Shown here: one piece after another, positions 25,010-33,428 of the stretch
How positions within the stretch are numbered: the first letter of the stretch is position 1
Layout of the letters: each line of letters opens with the position of its first letter
Origin: Emcibacter sp.
GTDB lineage: Bacteria; Pseudomonadota; Alphaproteobacteria; Sphingomonadales; Emcibacteraceae
Direction of reading: 5' to 3'
DNA: 64,000 nucleotides
NCBI RefSeq assembly: GCF_963675455.1
Contig: NZ_OY776217.1
Span: 558,001 to 622,000, forward strand
Translations under genes and position numbers: made by a program
The notes under the pieces: model-generated
Told to the model about the DNA's origin: nothing
Database searches by the model: none
The model's input: only the letters and a program-made list of their open reading frames with translations

Positions 25010-25738
25010 ATGATAAAAAAACAGGGTATATTGCTGGTCAGTCATGGCAGCCGGTCCCCGCGACCGGCAGAGGAAAAGGCTGCGCTGACCGCCAAACTGC
25101 AGATGCTCTATCCCCATGTCACTGTCCGGGCAGCCTATCTCGAACTGGCGGAACCTTCGGTCATGCAGGGCCTGCTGGAATTCGAACAGGAGGGCGTGAA
25201 GGAACTTCTGGTCCTGCCGCTGATGCTGTTTCCAGCCACCCATGTGTCGGAGGATATTCCCGATATCCTGCAGAACTATCGTATGGCAGGCGGCAGCATG
25301 AAAGTTCATTACGGCACCGAAATAGGAGCAAGCGACAGGATTATTTCTGCAGCGGCAGAGGCCATTCGTCAGACAGACGGCGTGACGGGCCGCCTTGTCC
25401 TGCTGGTCAAGGGGTCCTCTAATCCTGTCGTAGCCAAACGAGGCAAGGAGGTTCTTGAGCGCCTGCAGGAAATGTTGCAGATTACCCAAGGCCGGCTGTG
25501 TTTTACCGGAAACAAGCGCCCCAGCCTTGCCGCTACACTGATAGAGGCGGCCGCGGACGACGTAGAAGACATTTCCGTTTGCCCCTTTTTCCTCTTTTCC
25601 GGCCGATTACTTGACCGGGCAGAGAATAGTGTCGAGGGTTTTGTCGCTGCAAATCCGGAGATCAATGTGAAAATAGCGCCAGTCCTGTATGATCAGCCGG
25701 GCGTGCTTGACGCCCTGGCCGATCAGATCTTCTTTTAA
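25010..25738 (+). CDS. CbiX-like sirohydrochlorin chelatase family protein
   Basis: 242 residues from the ATG at 25010; the longer frame from 24926 would run through the terminator. Two CbiX-type halves are visible: the first with the metal-ligand His in LLVSHGSRSP and LPLMLFPATHVSEDIP, the second with VLLVKGSSNP and VCPFFLFSGRLLDR. In the second half the chelatase His of the first strand is Lys (LVKGSS), so catalysis rests on the first half. It would insert cobalt, nickel or iron into sirohydrochlorin or be a relative of such enzymes. No cobalamin genes adjoin it. Confidence 0.8.
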   Translation: MIKKQGILLVSHGSRSPRPAEEKAALTAKLQMLYPHVTVRAAYLELAEPSVMQGLLEFEQEGVKELLVLPLMLFPATHVSEDIPDILQNYRMAGGSMKVHYGTEIGASDRIISAAAEAIRQTDGVTGRLVLLVKGSSNPVVAKRGKEVLERLQEMLQITQGRLCFTGNKRPSLAATLIEAAADDVEDISVCPFFLFSGRLLDRAENSVEGFVAANPEINVKIAPVLYDQPGVLDALADQIFF

Positions 25739-25742
25739 CTGA

Positions 25743-26651
25743 TTATTTCTTGCGCCCTTCAAAGACGGCGGCCAGCACTTTTTGCGTATGTTCGCTGCCG
25801 CTGCCGAGCGGTTTAGCGGTGCTGATGTCGGAAATTTTATCCCAGTTTTCCCGGATCATTTCCGGCGTCGGTTCCTCCCCCAGATAAACGCTGTTGGTTT
25901 CCACCACTACCGAGCGGGAGAAGGTTCCTGCCCCGGCGGAAATAATTTCGCCGGTCGGCGCCTCGTCGCTGGCCATGAAAACCACCGCCGGGGACACCAG
26001 TTCCGGTTTAAGCAGCGACAGCATTTCCTCGGGGATGATGGACTCGGTCATGCGGGTGGCCGCCACCGGCAGCAGGGCATTGACCCTGATGCCGAATTTC
26101 GCTGTCTCCAGCTTCATGCTGTTCATGAAACCGCTGAGCGCCGCCTTGGCCGCACCATAGTTGCTCTGGCCGAAATTTCCATACATGCCGCTTGAGGAAG
26201 TGGTGACGATGATTCGGCCATACTCCTGTTCCTGCATCACCGGCAGGGCCGCCTTGGTGGCATTGACCGATCCCATCAGATGCACATCCACTACGGTTCG
26301 GAAATCGGCCAGATCCATCTTGGCAAAGGTCTTGTCCCGCAGGATACCGGCGTTATTGACCAGAATATCCAGCCGCCCGAATTCGGCGACCGTTTTGTCG
26401 ACCATATCCTGCATATCCTCGAAGGAGGTGACATTGCCGCCATGCGCCAGCGCCTTGCCGCCGTTGTCGGTGATTTCCCGGACCACCGCCTGGGCCGCCG
26501 AGTCGGAACCGCCTTCGCCGCGCACATCCCCACCAAGGTCATTAACCACCACGGCACAGCCTCGCGCCGCCAGCGCCAGGGCATGACACCTGCCCAGACC
26601 ACCGCCGGCACCTGTTACGACGGCCACCCGGCCGGTAAAATCAAAGGACAT
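25743..26651 (-). CDS. Short-chain dehydrogenase, MFE-2 hydroxyacyl-CoA dehydrogenase-like
   Basis: 302 residues. The cofactor loop is TGAGGGLG, the catalytic Tyr-Lys pair is in SNYGAAKAA, with Ser in TTSSSGMYGN. The insert NDLGGDVRGEGGSDSAAQ after strand 2 and the C-terminal extension (LGEEPTPEMIRENWDKI) match the 3-hydroxyacyl-CoA dehydrogenase part of peroxisomal multifunctional enzyme type 2 and its bacterial single-domain relatives. AGGGAG lies 7 bases before the ATG at 26651; the frame upstream to 26675 is not needed. It converges on the CbiX-like gene with 4 bases between stops. Confidence 0.85.
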   Translation of the reverse strand: MSFDFTGRVAVVTGAGGGLGRCHALALAARGCAVVVNDLGGDVRGEGGSDSAAQAVVREITDNGGKALAHGGNVTSFEDMQDMVDKTVAEFGRLDILVNNAGILRDKTFAKMDLADFRTVVDVHLMGSVNATKAALPVMQEQEYGRIIVTTSSSGMYGNFGQSNYGAAKAALSGFMNSMKLETAKFGIRVNALLPVAATRMTESIIPEEMLSLLKPELVSPAVVFMASDEAPTGEIISAGAGTFSRSVVVETNSVYLGEEPTPEMIRENWDKISDISTAKPLGSGSEHTQKVLAAVFEGRKK

Positions 26652-26803
26652 TGCGTTTCTCCCTGCAAAACTCATACGGTCGTTTTAATCACATTCCGCT
26701 TTTACCCCATCCCCCGGCGCTTGAGAAGAACATTCCCCTTAAAATTTGTGGATTTTATTGCATTAGCATTTTCCAAACCCTACTTTTTAGTCTATAGAGT
26801 TTT

Positions 26804-26818
26804 TGAGAATGATTATGA
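26804..26818. promoter_or_regulatory. Fur box in front of feoA
   Basis: TGAGAATGATTATGA matches the 7-1-7 Fur consensus (TGATAATNATTATCA) at 12 of the 14 non-wildcard positions. It lies directly downstream of a TATAGA box (about 26792), so occupancy would block transcription of feoAB when iron is plentiful. Confidence 0.65.
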
Positions 26819-26835
26819 GAACCAGTAGTTTTGTT

Positions 26836-27129
26836 ATGAAATATCTTAGTGACCTTCATATTGGCGACAAGGCCGTTATCACCGGATTCGATACCTCCCG
26901 CTGCCCAGACCAGGAATTTGCCCGTGATCTGGAAGAGCGCCTGCTGGAAATCGGATTTGAAGAAGGACTTCATGTCGAAGTGTTGCATGAAGGACTGATC
27001 GGCCGGGATCCGCTAGCCGTTCAGGTCGGCCGGGCGACCATTGCCCTGCGCCGGATCGAGGCCGATGTTGTGAAGATCAAGGATATCCCCCAGGGTAAAA
27101 CCGGGCATGGTTCAGAAAGGGTACTATAA
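26836..27129 (+). CDS. feoA: FeoA family protein
   Basis: 97 residues from the ATG at 26836, which gives the usual short FeoA start (MKYLSDLHIGDKAVITGF). ATGs at 26809 and 26815 are in frame but lie inside the Fur box. The SH3-like fold is visible: LEERLLEIGFEEGLHVEVL, then DPLAVQVGRATIALRR. It is a small cytoplasmic partner of FeoB. The insertion DTSRCPDQEF near the start is longer than in E. coli FeoA. The stop abuts the feoB ATG, so the two are coupled. Confidence 0.85.
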   Translation: MKYLSDLHIGDKAVITGFDTSRCPDQEFARDLEERLLEIGFEEGLHVEVLHEGLIGRDPLAVQVGRATIALRRIEADVVKIKDIPQGKTGHGSERVL

Positions 27130-28983
27130 ATGAATGATCTTCGTATTGCCCTCGTAGGAACCCCCAATTGCGGAAAAAGCTCGCTGTTCAACATGCTGAC
27201 CGGCAGCCGCCAGAAAGTGGCCAACTATCCCGGGGTAACTGTAGAAAAAAGATCCGGTTATTATTTAAGCAACACCGGACGCCGCATCGGCCTGATTGAC
27301 CTGCCCGGCATTTACAGCCTCAAGGACCGGACACTGGATGAAAAAATCAGCCGACAGGTCATCACCGGCAAACACCCGGACGAAGAGCAGCCTGATTTTC
27401 TCTTGTGTGTGGCCGACAGTACAAACCTTCGGGTTCACCTCAGGCTTGTGCTGGAAGTCAAGGAACTCGGCCTGCCGATTATTCTGGTTCTCAACATGCA
27501 TGATCTGGCGGAACGCGATCAGATCCGTATTGATGCGGAAAAGCTTTCAGAAGAACTTGGCGTGCCGGTCATCACCACCGTGGCCGTTCGCCAGACCGGC
27601 ATGATGGAACTGAAGAAGATCCTCGACCGGGACCTCAGGGAATTGTCCCACCTCCAGCCCCTGGAGCATAAAACCCACAGCACCACAAGGGACCTGCAAC
27701 GGCATGCCCGGCAGCTGGCGGAACGTGTTCTGCTGTCCGAAGGTCGCCAGCATAGGATCACCCGGCAAATCGATCAGGTGGTTCTTAACCCCTTTGCCGG
27801 ACCGGTGATCTTTTTCGCCCTGCTGTTTATCATGTTTCAGGCCGTGTTCAGCTGGGCCGAGGCACCAATGGAGCTGATAGATGACAGCATCGTCTCGCTG
27901 CAGGAACTGGCGGCCGAGAAGTTGCCGGACGGCTGGCTGCTCAGCCTGCTCAACGACGGCGTGCTCGCCGGCGTCGGAAGCGTGGTGATTTTTCTGCCTC
28001 AGATCCTTGTTCTGTTCGCCTTCATCCTGTTTCTGGAGGCGTCAGGTTATATGGCCCGGGCCGCCTTTATCATGGACCGGCTGATGGAAAAAGTGGGCCT
28101 TAACGGACGCGCCTTTATCCCGCTGCTCAGCAGCTTTGCCTGCGCCATCCCGGGGATAATGGCCACCAGGACCATCGAAAATGCCCGGGACCGGCTGACG
28201 ACAATCATGATTGCGCCGCTGATGACCTGTGCCGCACGATTGCCGGTTTATACCCTGATCATCGCCGCTTTTATCCCCAACCAAAAGGTATGGGGCCCCA
28301 TTGGCCTGCAGGGCCTTGTCATGTTCATCCTTTATCTGGCCGGTATCGTCAGCGCCCTGATCGTCGCCGGCGTCATGAAGAAAACCCTGACAAAAGGCGC
28401 CGCCCAGCCGTTCCTCATGGAACTGCCCAAATACCAGATGCCGCTGCTCAAGAATCTGCTGATCGGGCTTTACGAACGGGGACGGATCTTCATGCGCCGG
28501 GCCGGCACGATTATCATGACCACCACCGTACTGCTCTGGTTCCTGGCCAGTTTCCCCAAGGCCCCCCCGGGCTCTTCCAACCCGGACATCTATTACAGCT
28601 TTGCCGGCATGATCGGGAAATTCCTGGAAAAAATCTTCGCCCCGCTGGGATTCAACTGGGAAATCTCCATCGCCCTGGTGCCCGGCATGGCCGCCCGTGA
28701 AGTGGCCGTGGCTGCCCTTGGCACCGTCTATTCCCTGAGCGGGGATGAAGACCAGGTTGCCGAAAGCCTTTCAGGGTTATTGCAGGGCGCCTGGCCGCTG
28801 CCGACTGCTCTGGCGTTCCTGACATGGTATATTTATGCCCCGCAGTGTTTTGCCACGCTGGCCGTGGTCCGGCGGGAGACCAACAGCTGGGGCTGGACGT
28901 TCTTCCTGGCCGGCTACCTGTTTGGCCTGGCTTATTTCATGGCCTGGCTAGTCAATGTTGTTGCCACCGCCCTGCTTGCCTGA
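27130..28983 (+). CDS. feoB: Ferrous iron transporter FeoB
   Basis: 617 residues, at the short end for the family. The N-terminal G domain has GTPNCGKSS (G1), DLPGIYS (G3) and NMHD (G4). A helical spacer follows, then the membrane part with two Gate-type blocks: LSSFACAIPGIMATR with the conserved Cys, and the later PGMAAREVAVAALG. The C-terminal cytoplasmic Fe-S or Cys-rich tail of gammaproteobacterial FeoB is absent. It imports Fe2+ across the inner membrane. Its last 36 bases overlap the end of the converging LplT-like gene. Confidence 0.93.
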   Translation: MNDLRIALVGTPNCGKSSLFNMLTGSRQKVANYPGVTVEKRSGYYLSNTGRRIGLIDLPGIYSLKDRTLDEKISRQVITGKHPDEEQPDFLLCVADSTNLRVHLRLVLEVKELGLPIILVLNMHDLAERDQIRIDAEKLSEELGVPVITTVAVRQTGMMELKKILDRDLRELSHLQPLEHKTHSTTRDLQRHARQLAERVLLSEGRQHRITRQIDQVVLNPFAGPVIFFALLFIMFQAVFSWAEAPMELIDDSIVSLQELAAEKLPDGWLLSLLNDGVLAGVGSVVIFLPQILVLFAFILFLEASGYMARAAFIMDRLMEKVGLNGRAFIPLLSSFACAIPGIMATRTIENARDRLTTIMIAPLMTCAARLPVYTLIIAAFIPNQKVWGPIGLQGLVMFILYLAGIVSALIVAGVMKKTLTKGAAQPFLMELPKYQMPLLKNLLIGLYERGRIFMRRAGTIIMTTTVLLWFLASFPKAPPGSSNPDIYYSFAGMIGKFLEKIFAPLGFNWEISIALVPGMAAREVAVAALGTVYSLSGDEDQVAESLSGLLQGAWPLPTALAFLTWYIYAPQCFATLAVVRRETNSWGWTFFLAGYLFGLAYFMAWLVNVVATALLA

Positions 28984-30273
28984 GGGTACGTCACCGCAAA
29001 GAACCCGGTAGATATAGAATCCGGTCGCCGCCGTCAGCAGGCCGAGCACCAGAAACACCCCCGGAATGGAAAGCCCCGAGGCCAGAAGAAACATGGTGGC
29101 AAGGGCGCCGACAACCATAAAAACAGCGTTGAAAATATTGTTTGCCGCCACCATGCGGGACCGGTGGGAGGCCGCACTTTTTTCCTGCATCAGCGCATAG
29201 AGCGGAACGATATAAAGACCGCCAAATATGGAAATCAGCCCGCAATCAAGCAATATACGCCAGTATTTCGGCTCTGCGAGAAACTGGCCGACGGTCAGGA
29301 AACTACCCTCAACCGGCGGTAAAAGCGTCCGGCTGGCAAAATACAGATCCACACAGAAAAGCGTCATGCCCAGTGCCGCCAACGGCACAAACCGGGCGGA
29401 AACCAGGCCCCTGAGAAGCTTGTTGCACAGCAGGGCGCCGACACCGATCCCGAGGGAAAAGGCGCCGAGAAACAAGGTCCCCACCTGTTCGTCCCCGCCC
29501 AGAACATTGCGGGTCAGGGCCGGAAACTGGGCCAGCACCGTCGCCCCCAGCAGCCAGAACCAGGAGATCCCCATGATGGAATGAAAGACCGCGTGATTTT
29601 CCCGCGCATACCTCATGATCTTCAGGCTTTCACCGGCGATATTCCAATTGACGACCAGATCGGGAGAGGCCGAGCCGGTGCGGGGCATGGCCCGGCTGGC
29701 GATAAATCCTGCAAGTGCAGTCACAATAATCAGCCCGGAAACCATCCGGGCGCCACCCTCGCCCAGAATGGACAGTCCGCCGATGATGGTGCCGAGCAAT
29801 ATGGCCAGAAAGGTGCTGCCCCCGACCAGGGCATTGCCGGGGATAAGCTCGTCTTCAGACAAATGGTCAGGCAGGATGCCGTATTTCAAAGGGCCAAAGA
29901 AAGTGGACTGGCAGCCCATCAAAAACAGGGTCAGCATCAAAAGATAAAAATGTCCGAACCAGAAACCGCCGGCGGCCAGCAGCATCAACAGAATTTCCAG
30001 CAGCTTCAGACGTCTGATCAGGGCTGTTTTCTCGAACTTGTCCGCCAGTTGACCGGCCAGTGCGGAAAAAAGGAAAAAGGGCAGGATGAATATCCCCTGG
30101 GCCGCCGTTACGGCAATGGCCACATTCATCTCCATTTCCATCGCAAGCCGGTAGGTGATCAGGATAACCAGCGCATTCTTGAACAGATTGTCATTAAATG
30201 CCCCCAGAAACTGAACCAGGAACAGCGGTAAGAACCGGCGAATGGAGAGAAGATAAAACTGATTTTTCAACAT
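28948..30273 (-). CDS. MFS transporter, lysophospholipid transporter LplT-like
   Basis: 441 residues with about 12 transmembrane segments. The N-terminus (RRFLPLFLVQFLGAFNDNLFKNA) and the KYGILPDHL and GNALVGG motifs are those of LplT, which flips lysophospholipids inward, and of the transporter part of LplT-Aas fusions. No acyltransferase/acyl-ACP synthetase (aas) gene is adjacent. The 3' end overlaps feoB by 36 bases on the opposite strand. The 450 bases upstream (30274-30723) have no gene; they contain a TTGCACTGCA element at 30387-30396. Confidence 0.82.
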   Translation of the reverse strand: MLKNQFYLLSIRRFLPLFLVQFLGAFNDNLFKNALVILITYRLAMEMEMNVAIAVTAAQGIFILPFFLFSALAGQLADKFEKTALIRRLKLLEILLMLLAAGGFWFGHFYLLMLTLFLMGCQSTFFGPLKYGILPDHLSEDELIPGNALVGGSTFLAILLGTIIGGLSILGEGGARMVSGLIIVTALAGFIASRAMPRTGSASPDLVVNWNIAGESLKIMRYARENHAVFHSIMGISWFWLLGATVLAQFPALTRNVLGGDEQVGTLFLGAFSLGIGVGALLCNKLLRGLVSARFVPLAALGMTLFCVDLYFASRTLLPPVEGSFLTVGQFLAEPKYWRILLDCGLISIFGGLYIVPLYALMQEKSAASHRSRMVAANNIFNAVFMVVGALATMFLLASGLSIPGVFLVLGLLTAATGFYIYRVLCGDVPSGKQGGGNNID

Positions 30274-30386
30274 CTGGAACGTTACCCCTGCCCGGCCTGA
30301 AGTCTTCCGGTTTTCCTGCTGATACCATATTTTACGTCATCGTACCGGAAAATATTCCGCCAGATCCCGTCTTAACCCCTTGTTTA

Positions 30387-30396
30387 TTGCACTGCA
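30387..30396. promoter_or_regulatory. TTGCACTGCA element (PhaR-like site candidate), 1 of 3
   Basis: The same 10 bases recur at 42130-42139 before phaA, and in nine of ten positions at 30632-30641 before etfB. TGC-rich pairs of this form resemble operators described for PhaR proteins. It lies 114 bases upstream of the LplT-like gene on minus and 328 bases before etfB on plus. Confidence 0.35.
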
Positions 30397-30613
30397 AAAA
30401 AGAGTGAAAGCCGGCCGGCAGAATGTCGATTCAGACTTTTCAGCCTTGTCCTGTTAATTTTCCCGACCGGAAAGCGAGTTTTTTTCGAGCGGTTTATCTT
30501 GCACAAATGGCTGTTTTTCGCCATTATTCATATGTTTTCAAACGAATGTTTTTATCCTGCCCTGAGGGAAGAGTAACGGCGGTAATGAAATGTTGACAGC
30601 ACACCCTTGTTTA

Positions 30614-30629
30614 GTTACCGTCCGGTAAC
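30614..30629. promoter_or_regulatory. Inverted repeat operator candidate upstream of etfBA
   Basis: GTTACCG-TC-CGGTAAC, a perfect 7-2-7 repeat, placed just after a TTGACA box (30593-30598) where a -10 element should be. This is the layout of a TetR-type repressor site. A TTGCACTGCC element follows at 30632-30641. Confidence 0.45.
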
Positions 30630-30723
30630 CATTGCACTGCCAAAAAAACGCATTTCATCCATTGCAGAGCGTAATGGATCAGAGTAGTTTCAATTCTGAA
30701 TAAGCAAACGGAGACCCAGATAA

Positions 30724-31473
30724 ATGAAAATATTGGTCCCGGTAAAACGGGTTATCGACTATAACGTCAAAGTTCGCGTCAAGGCGGACAATACAGGCGT
30801 TGAGCTTGCGAATGTCAAAATGTCCATGAATCCTTTTGACGAAATCGCTGTGGAGGAAGCCATCCGCCTGAAGGAAGCCGGCAAGGCAGAGGAAATCATT
30901 GCCATTTCCGTCGGCCCGGCCCAGGCCCAGGAAACCCTGCGGACGGCCCTGGCCATGGGCGCCGATCGCGCCATCCTGGTGAAAACCGACGACGTTGTGG
31001 AACCGCTGGCCGTGGCCAAGATCCTGAAAGCCGTTGTCGCCGAGGAAAACCCGGGTCTTGTGATCCTGGGCAAACAGGCCATTGATGATGACTGCAACCA
31101 GACCGGCCAGATGCTGGCTGCCCTTCTGGGCTGGCCGCAGGGCACCTTCGCGTCCGAAGTCAATATGGAAGACGGTTCCGTCAATGTCACCCGTGAAGTC
31201 GACGGCGGCCTCGAGACCGTGAAGCTCAACCTGCCGGCCGTGGTCACCAGCGACCTGCGCCTGAACGAGCCGCGCTATGCCTCCCTGCCCAACATCATGA
31301 AAGCCAAGCGCAAGCCGCTGGATGAAAAGTCCCCGGCCGATTACGGTGTGGAGACTGCCGCCCGGCTGACAACCCTGAAAGTCGAGGAACCGCCAAAACG
31401 GCAGGCCGGCGTCAAGGTTGAAAGCGTGGATGAACTGGTCGCCAAACTGCGCGACGAAGCGGGAGTACTCTGA
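30724..31473 (+). CDS. etfB: Electron transfer flavoprotein beta subunit
   Basis: 249 residues, usual length. The N-terminal MKILVPVKRVIDYNVKVRVK and the AMP-binding/fold motif GADRAILVKTDD are typical, as is GKQAIDDDCNQTGQMLAALL and the C-terminal VDELVAKLRDEAGVL. With EtfA it takes electrons from acyl-CoA dehydrogenases and passes them to ETF-ubiquinone oxidoreductase. GGAG precedes the ATG; two bases separate its stop from etfA. Confidence 0.95.
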   Translation: MKILVPVKRVIDYNVKVRVKADNTGVELANVKMSMNPFDEIAVEEAIRLKEAGKAEEIIAISVGPAQAQETLRTALAMGADRAILVKTDDVVEPLAVAKILKAVVAEENPGLVILGKQAIDDDCNQTGQMLAALLGWPQGTFASEVNMEDGSVNVTREVDGGLETVKLNLPAVVTSDLRLNEPRYASLPNIMKAKRKPLDEKSPADYGVETAARLTTLKVEEPPKRQAGVKVESVDELVAKLRDEAGVL

Positions 31474-31475
31474 AC

Positions 31476-32408
31476 ATGACATCACTTGTATTTGCCGATC
31501 ATGACAATGCAGTCCTTAAGGACAGCACCCTCAATGCCATCACTGCCGCCGCCGCCCTTGGCGGTGACGTCCATGTGCTTGTGGCCGGTTCCGGCTGTGG
31601 CGCCGTCGCCGACGCTGCCGCCAAAGTCGCCGGTGTGGCCAAGGTTCTGGTCGCCGATGCCGCCGATTACGAGCATCCGCTGGCCGAAGTCATCGCCCCG
31701 CTGGTCGTGGGCCTGGCTGATGGGTATGATGCCGTCCTCGCCGCCGCCACGACAACCGGCAAGAACTTCATGCCGCGGGTGGCTGCGCTTCTGGATGTGG
31801 CACAGATTTCCGACATTATTTCAGTCGAAAGCGCCGATACTTTCCAGCGCCCGATCTATGCCGGTAACGCCATCGCCACCGTGCAGAGCTCTGACGCCAA
31901 GAAAGTCATCACCGTGCGGACGACAAACTTTGCCGCCGCCGCGACTGAAGGCGGTTCCGCCACGGTGGAGAATATTTCCGCCGCGGACAATCCGGGTATT
32001 TCAAGCTTCGTCGGACAGGAACTTTCCAAATCCGAACGTCCGGAACTGACCAGCGCCAAGATCATCATCTCCGGCGGTCGCGGCATGGGCAGTGGCGAGA
32101 ATTTCGCCCTGGTCGAAGCTGTCGCTGACAAGCTCGGGGCCGCCGTCGGCGCCTCCCGCGCCGCTGTCGATGCGGGTTTTGTGCCCAACGATTACCAGGT
32201 CGGCCAGACCGGCAAGATCGTGGCCCCTGACCTTTACATCGCCGTCGGTATTTCAGGGGCGATCCAGCACCTGGCCGGCATGAAGGATTCCAAGGTCATC
32301 GTCGCCATCAACAAAGATGAGGAAGCCCCCATCTTCCAGGTGGCCGACTATGGTCTGGTTGCTGACCTGTTTCAGGCTTTGCCTGAGCTGGAGAAAGCGT
32401 TATCATAA
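31476..32408 (+). CDS. etfA: Electron transfer flavoprotein alpha subunit
   Basis: 310 residues. The FAD-binding C-terminal half shows the classical signature: SGGRGMGS, then GASRAAVDAGFVPNDYQVGQ and YIAVGISGAIQHLAGM, ending with DYGLVADLFQALPELEKAL. It holds the FAD of the heterodimer. Directly downstream of etfB and followed after 91 bases by the 3-hydroxybutyryl-CoA dehydrogenase gene, the common arrangement in alphaproteobacteria. Confidence 0.95.
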   Translation: MTSLVFADHDNAVLKDSTLNAITAAAALGGDVHVLVAGSGCGAVADAAAKVAGVAKVLVADAADYEHPLAEVIAPLVVGLADGYDAVLAAATTTGKNFMPRVAALLDVAQISDIISVESADTFQRPIYAGNAIATVQSSDAKKVITVRTTNFAAAATEGGSATVENISAADNPGISSFVGQELSKSERPELTSAKIIISGGRGMGSGENFALVEAVADKLGAAVGASRAAVDAGFVPNDYQVGQTGKIVAPDLYIAVGISGAIQHLAGMKDSKVIVAINKDEEAPIFQVADYGLVADLFQALPELEKALS

Positions 32409-32499
32409 CAAACAATATGTTCCCCTTCCCAATTCGGGAGGGGGAATTTATAGTACAGCGTAATTCAACGATAAAATAACAGTAAGAAAGCAGCCAGAC

Positions 32500-33372
32500 A
32501 TGGTTCAAACAGTAGGCATAATTGGTGCAGGGCAAATGGGCAACGGCATTGCCCATGTCTTTTGTCTGGCCGGATATGATGTGTTGATGAGTGACATCAG
32601 CCAGGAAAATCTGGACAAGGCGATGGAAGTCATCGAAGGCAATATCGGTCGCCAGGTTGCCAAAGGCAAAATAGCGGAAGCAGATGCAACAGCAGCGATC
32701 GCCCGCATCACACCCGTGGTTGGAACCGACAAATTTGGCGGCTGCGATCTGGTCATTGAAGCCGCCACCGAAAACGAGGATGTCAAAAAACAGATTTTCC
32801 AGGAAGTCTGCCCGAAACTCAAACCCGAGGCTCTTCTGGCCACCAACACATCCTCCATTTCCATCACCCGCCTGGCCTCGACCACGGACAGGCCGGAAAA
32901 ATTCATCGGCCTGCATTTCATGAACCCGGTGCCGGTGATGAAGCTGGTGGAACTGATTCGCGGTATCGCCACAAGCGAAGAAACCTACAGCACCGCCAGG
33001 GAAGTCGTAAAGAAACTGGGCAAAACCAGCGCCAGTTCAGAGGATTTCCCGGCCTTTATCGTCAACCGGATCCTGCTGCCGATGATCAACGAAGCCATCT
33101 ATACCCTGTATGAGGGCGTGGGCTCCGTCGAATCCATTGACAAGGCCATGCGGCTTGGCGCCAACCACCCGATGGGTCCGCTGCAGCTTGCCGACTTCAT
33201 TGGCCTGGACACCTGCCTCAGCATCATGCAGGTCCTGTTCGAAGGTCTGGCCGACAGCAAATACCGGCCCTGCCCGCTGCTGGTCAAATATGTGGAAGCC
33301 GGCTGGCTCGGCCAGAAAGTCGGACGCGGTTTCTATGACTACCGCGGTGACGAACCGATACCGACCCGTTAA
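32500..33372 (+). CDS. 3-hydroxybutyryl-CoA dehydrogenase
   Basis: 290 residues. The NAD-binding motif is IGAGQMGNGIAH near the N-terminus; catalytic residues are the Ser and His in NTSSISIT and FIGLHFMNPVPVMKLVE, with ANHPMGPLQLADFIGLD in the C-terminal dimer domain. It oxidises 3-hydroxybutyryl-CoA with NAD (or makes it with reduced cofactor) and fits the etfBA and PHA context. Length and motifs match the PaaH/Hbd family. A terminator follows. Confidence 0.93.
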   Translation: MVQTVGIIGAGQMGNGIAHVFCLAGYDVLMSDISQENLDKAMEVIEGNIGRQVAKGKIAEADATAAIARITPVVGTDKFGGCDLVIEAATENEDVKKQIFQEVCPKLKPEALLATNTSSISITRLASTTDRPEKFIGLHFMNPVPVMKLVELIRGIATSEETYSTAREVVKKLGKTSASSEDFPAFIVNRILLPMINEAIYTLYEGVGSVESIDKAMRLGANHPMGPLQLADFIGLDTCLSIMQVLFEGLADSKYRPCPLLVKYVEAGWLGQKVGRGFYDYRGDEPIPTR

Positions 33373-33390
33373 GGCAGTCGTAAACGGAAA

Positions 33391-33420
33391 AAGAAAAGCG
33401 TCCGGTGAGGCGCTTTTTTT
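33391..33420. terminator. Bidirectional terminator between converging genes
   Basis: AAAAGCG and CGCTTTT arms around TCCGGTGAGG, with an A-rich run before and seven T residues after, so it can stop transcription from both the hydroxybutyryl-CoA dehydrogenase side and the deacetylase side. Confidence 0.75.
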
Positions 33421-33428
33421 ATGTCAAA

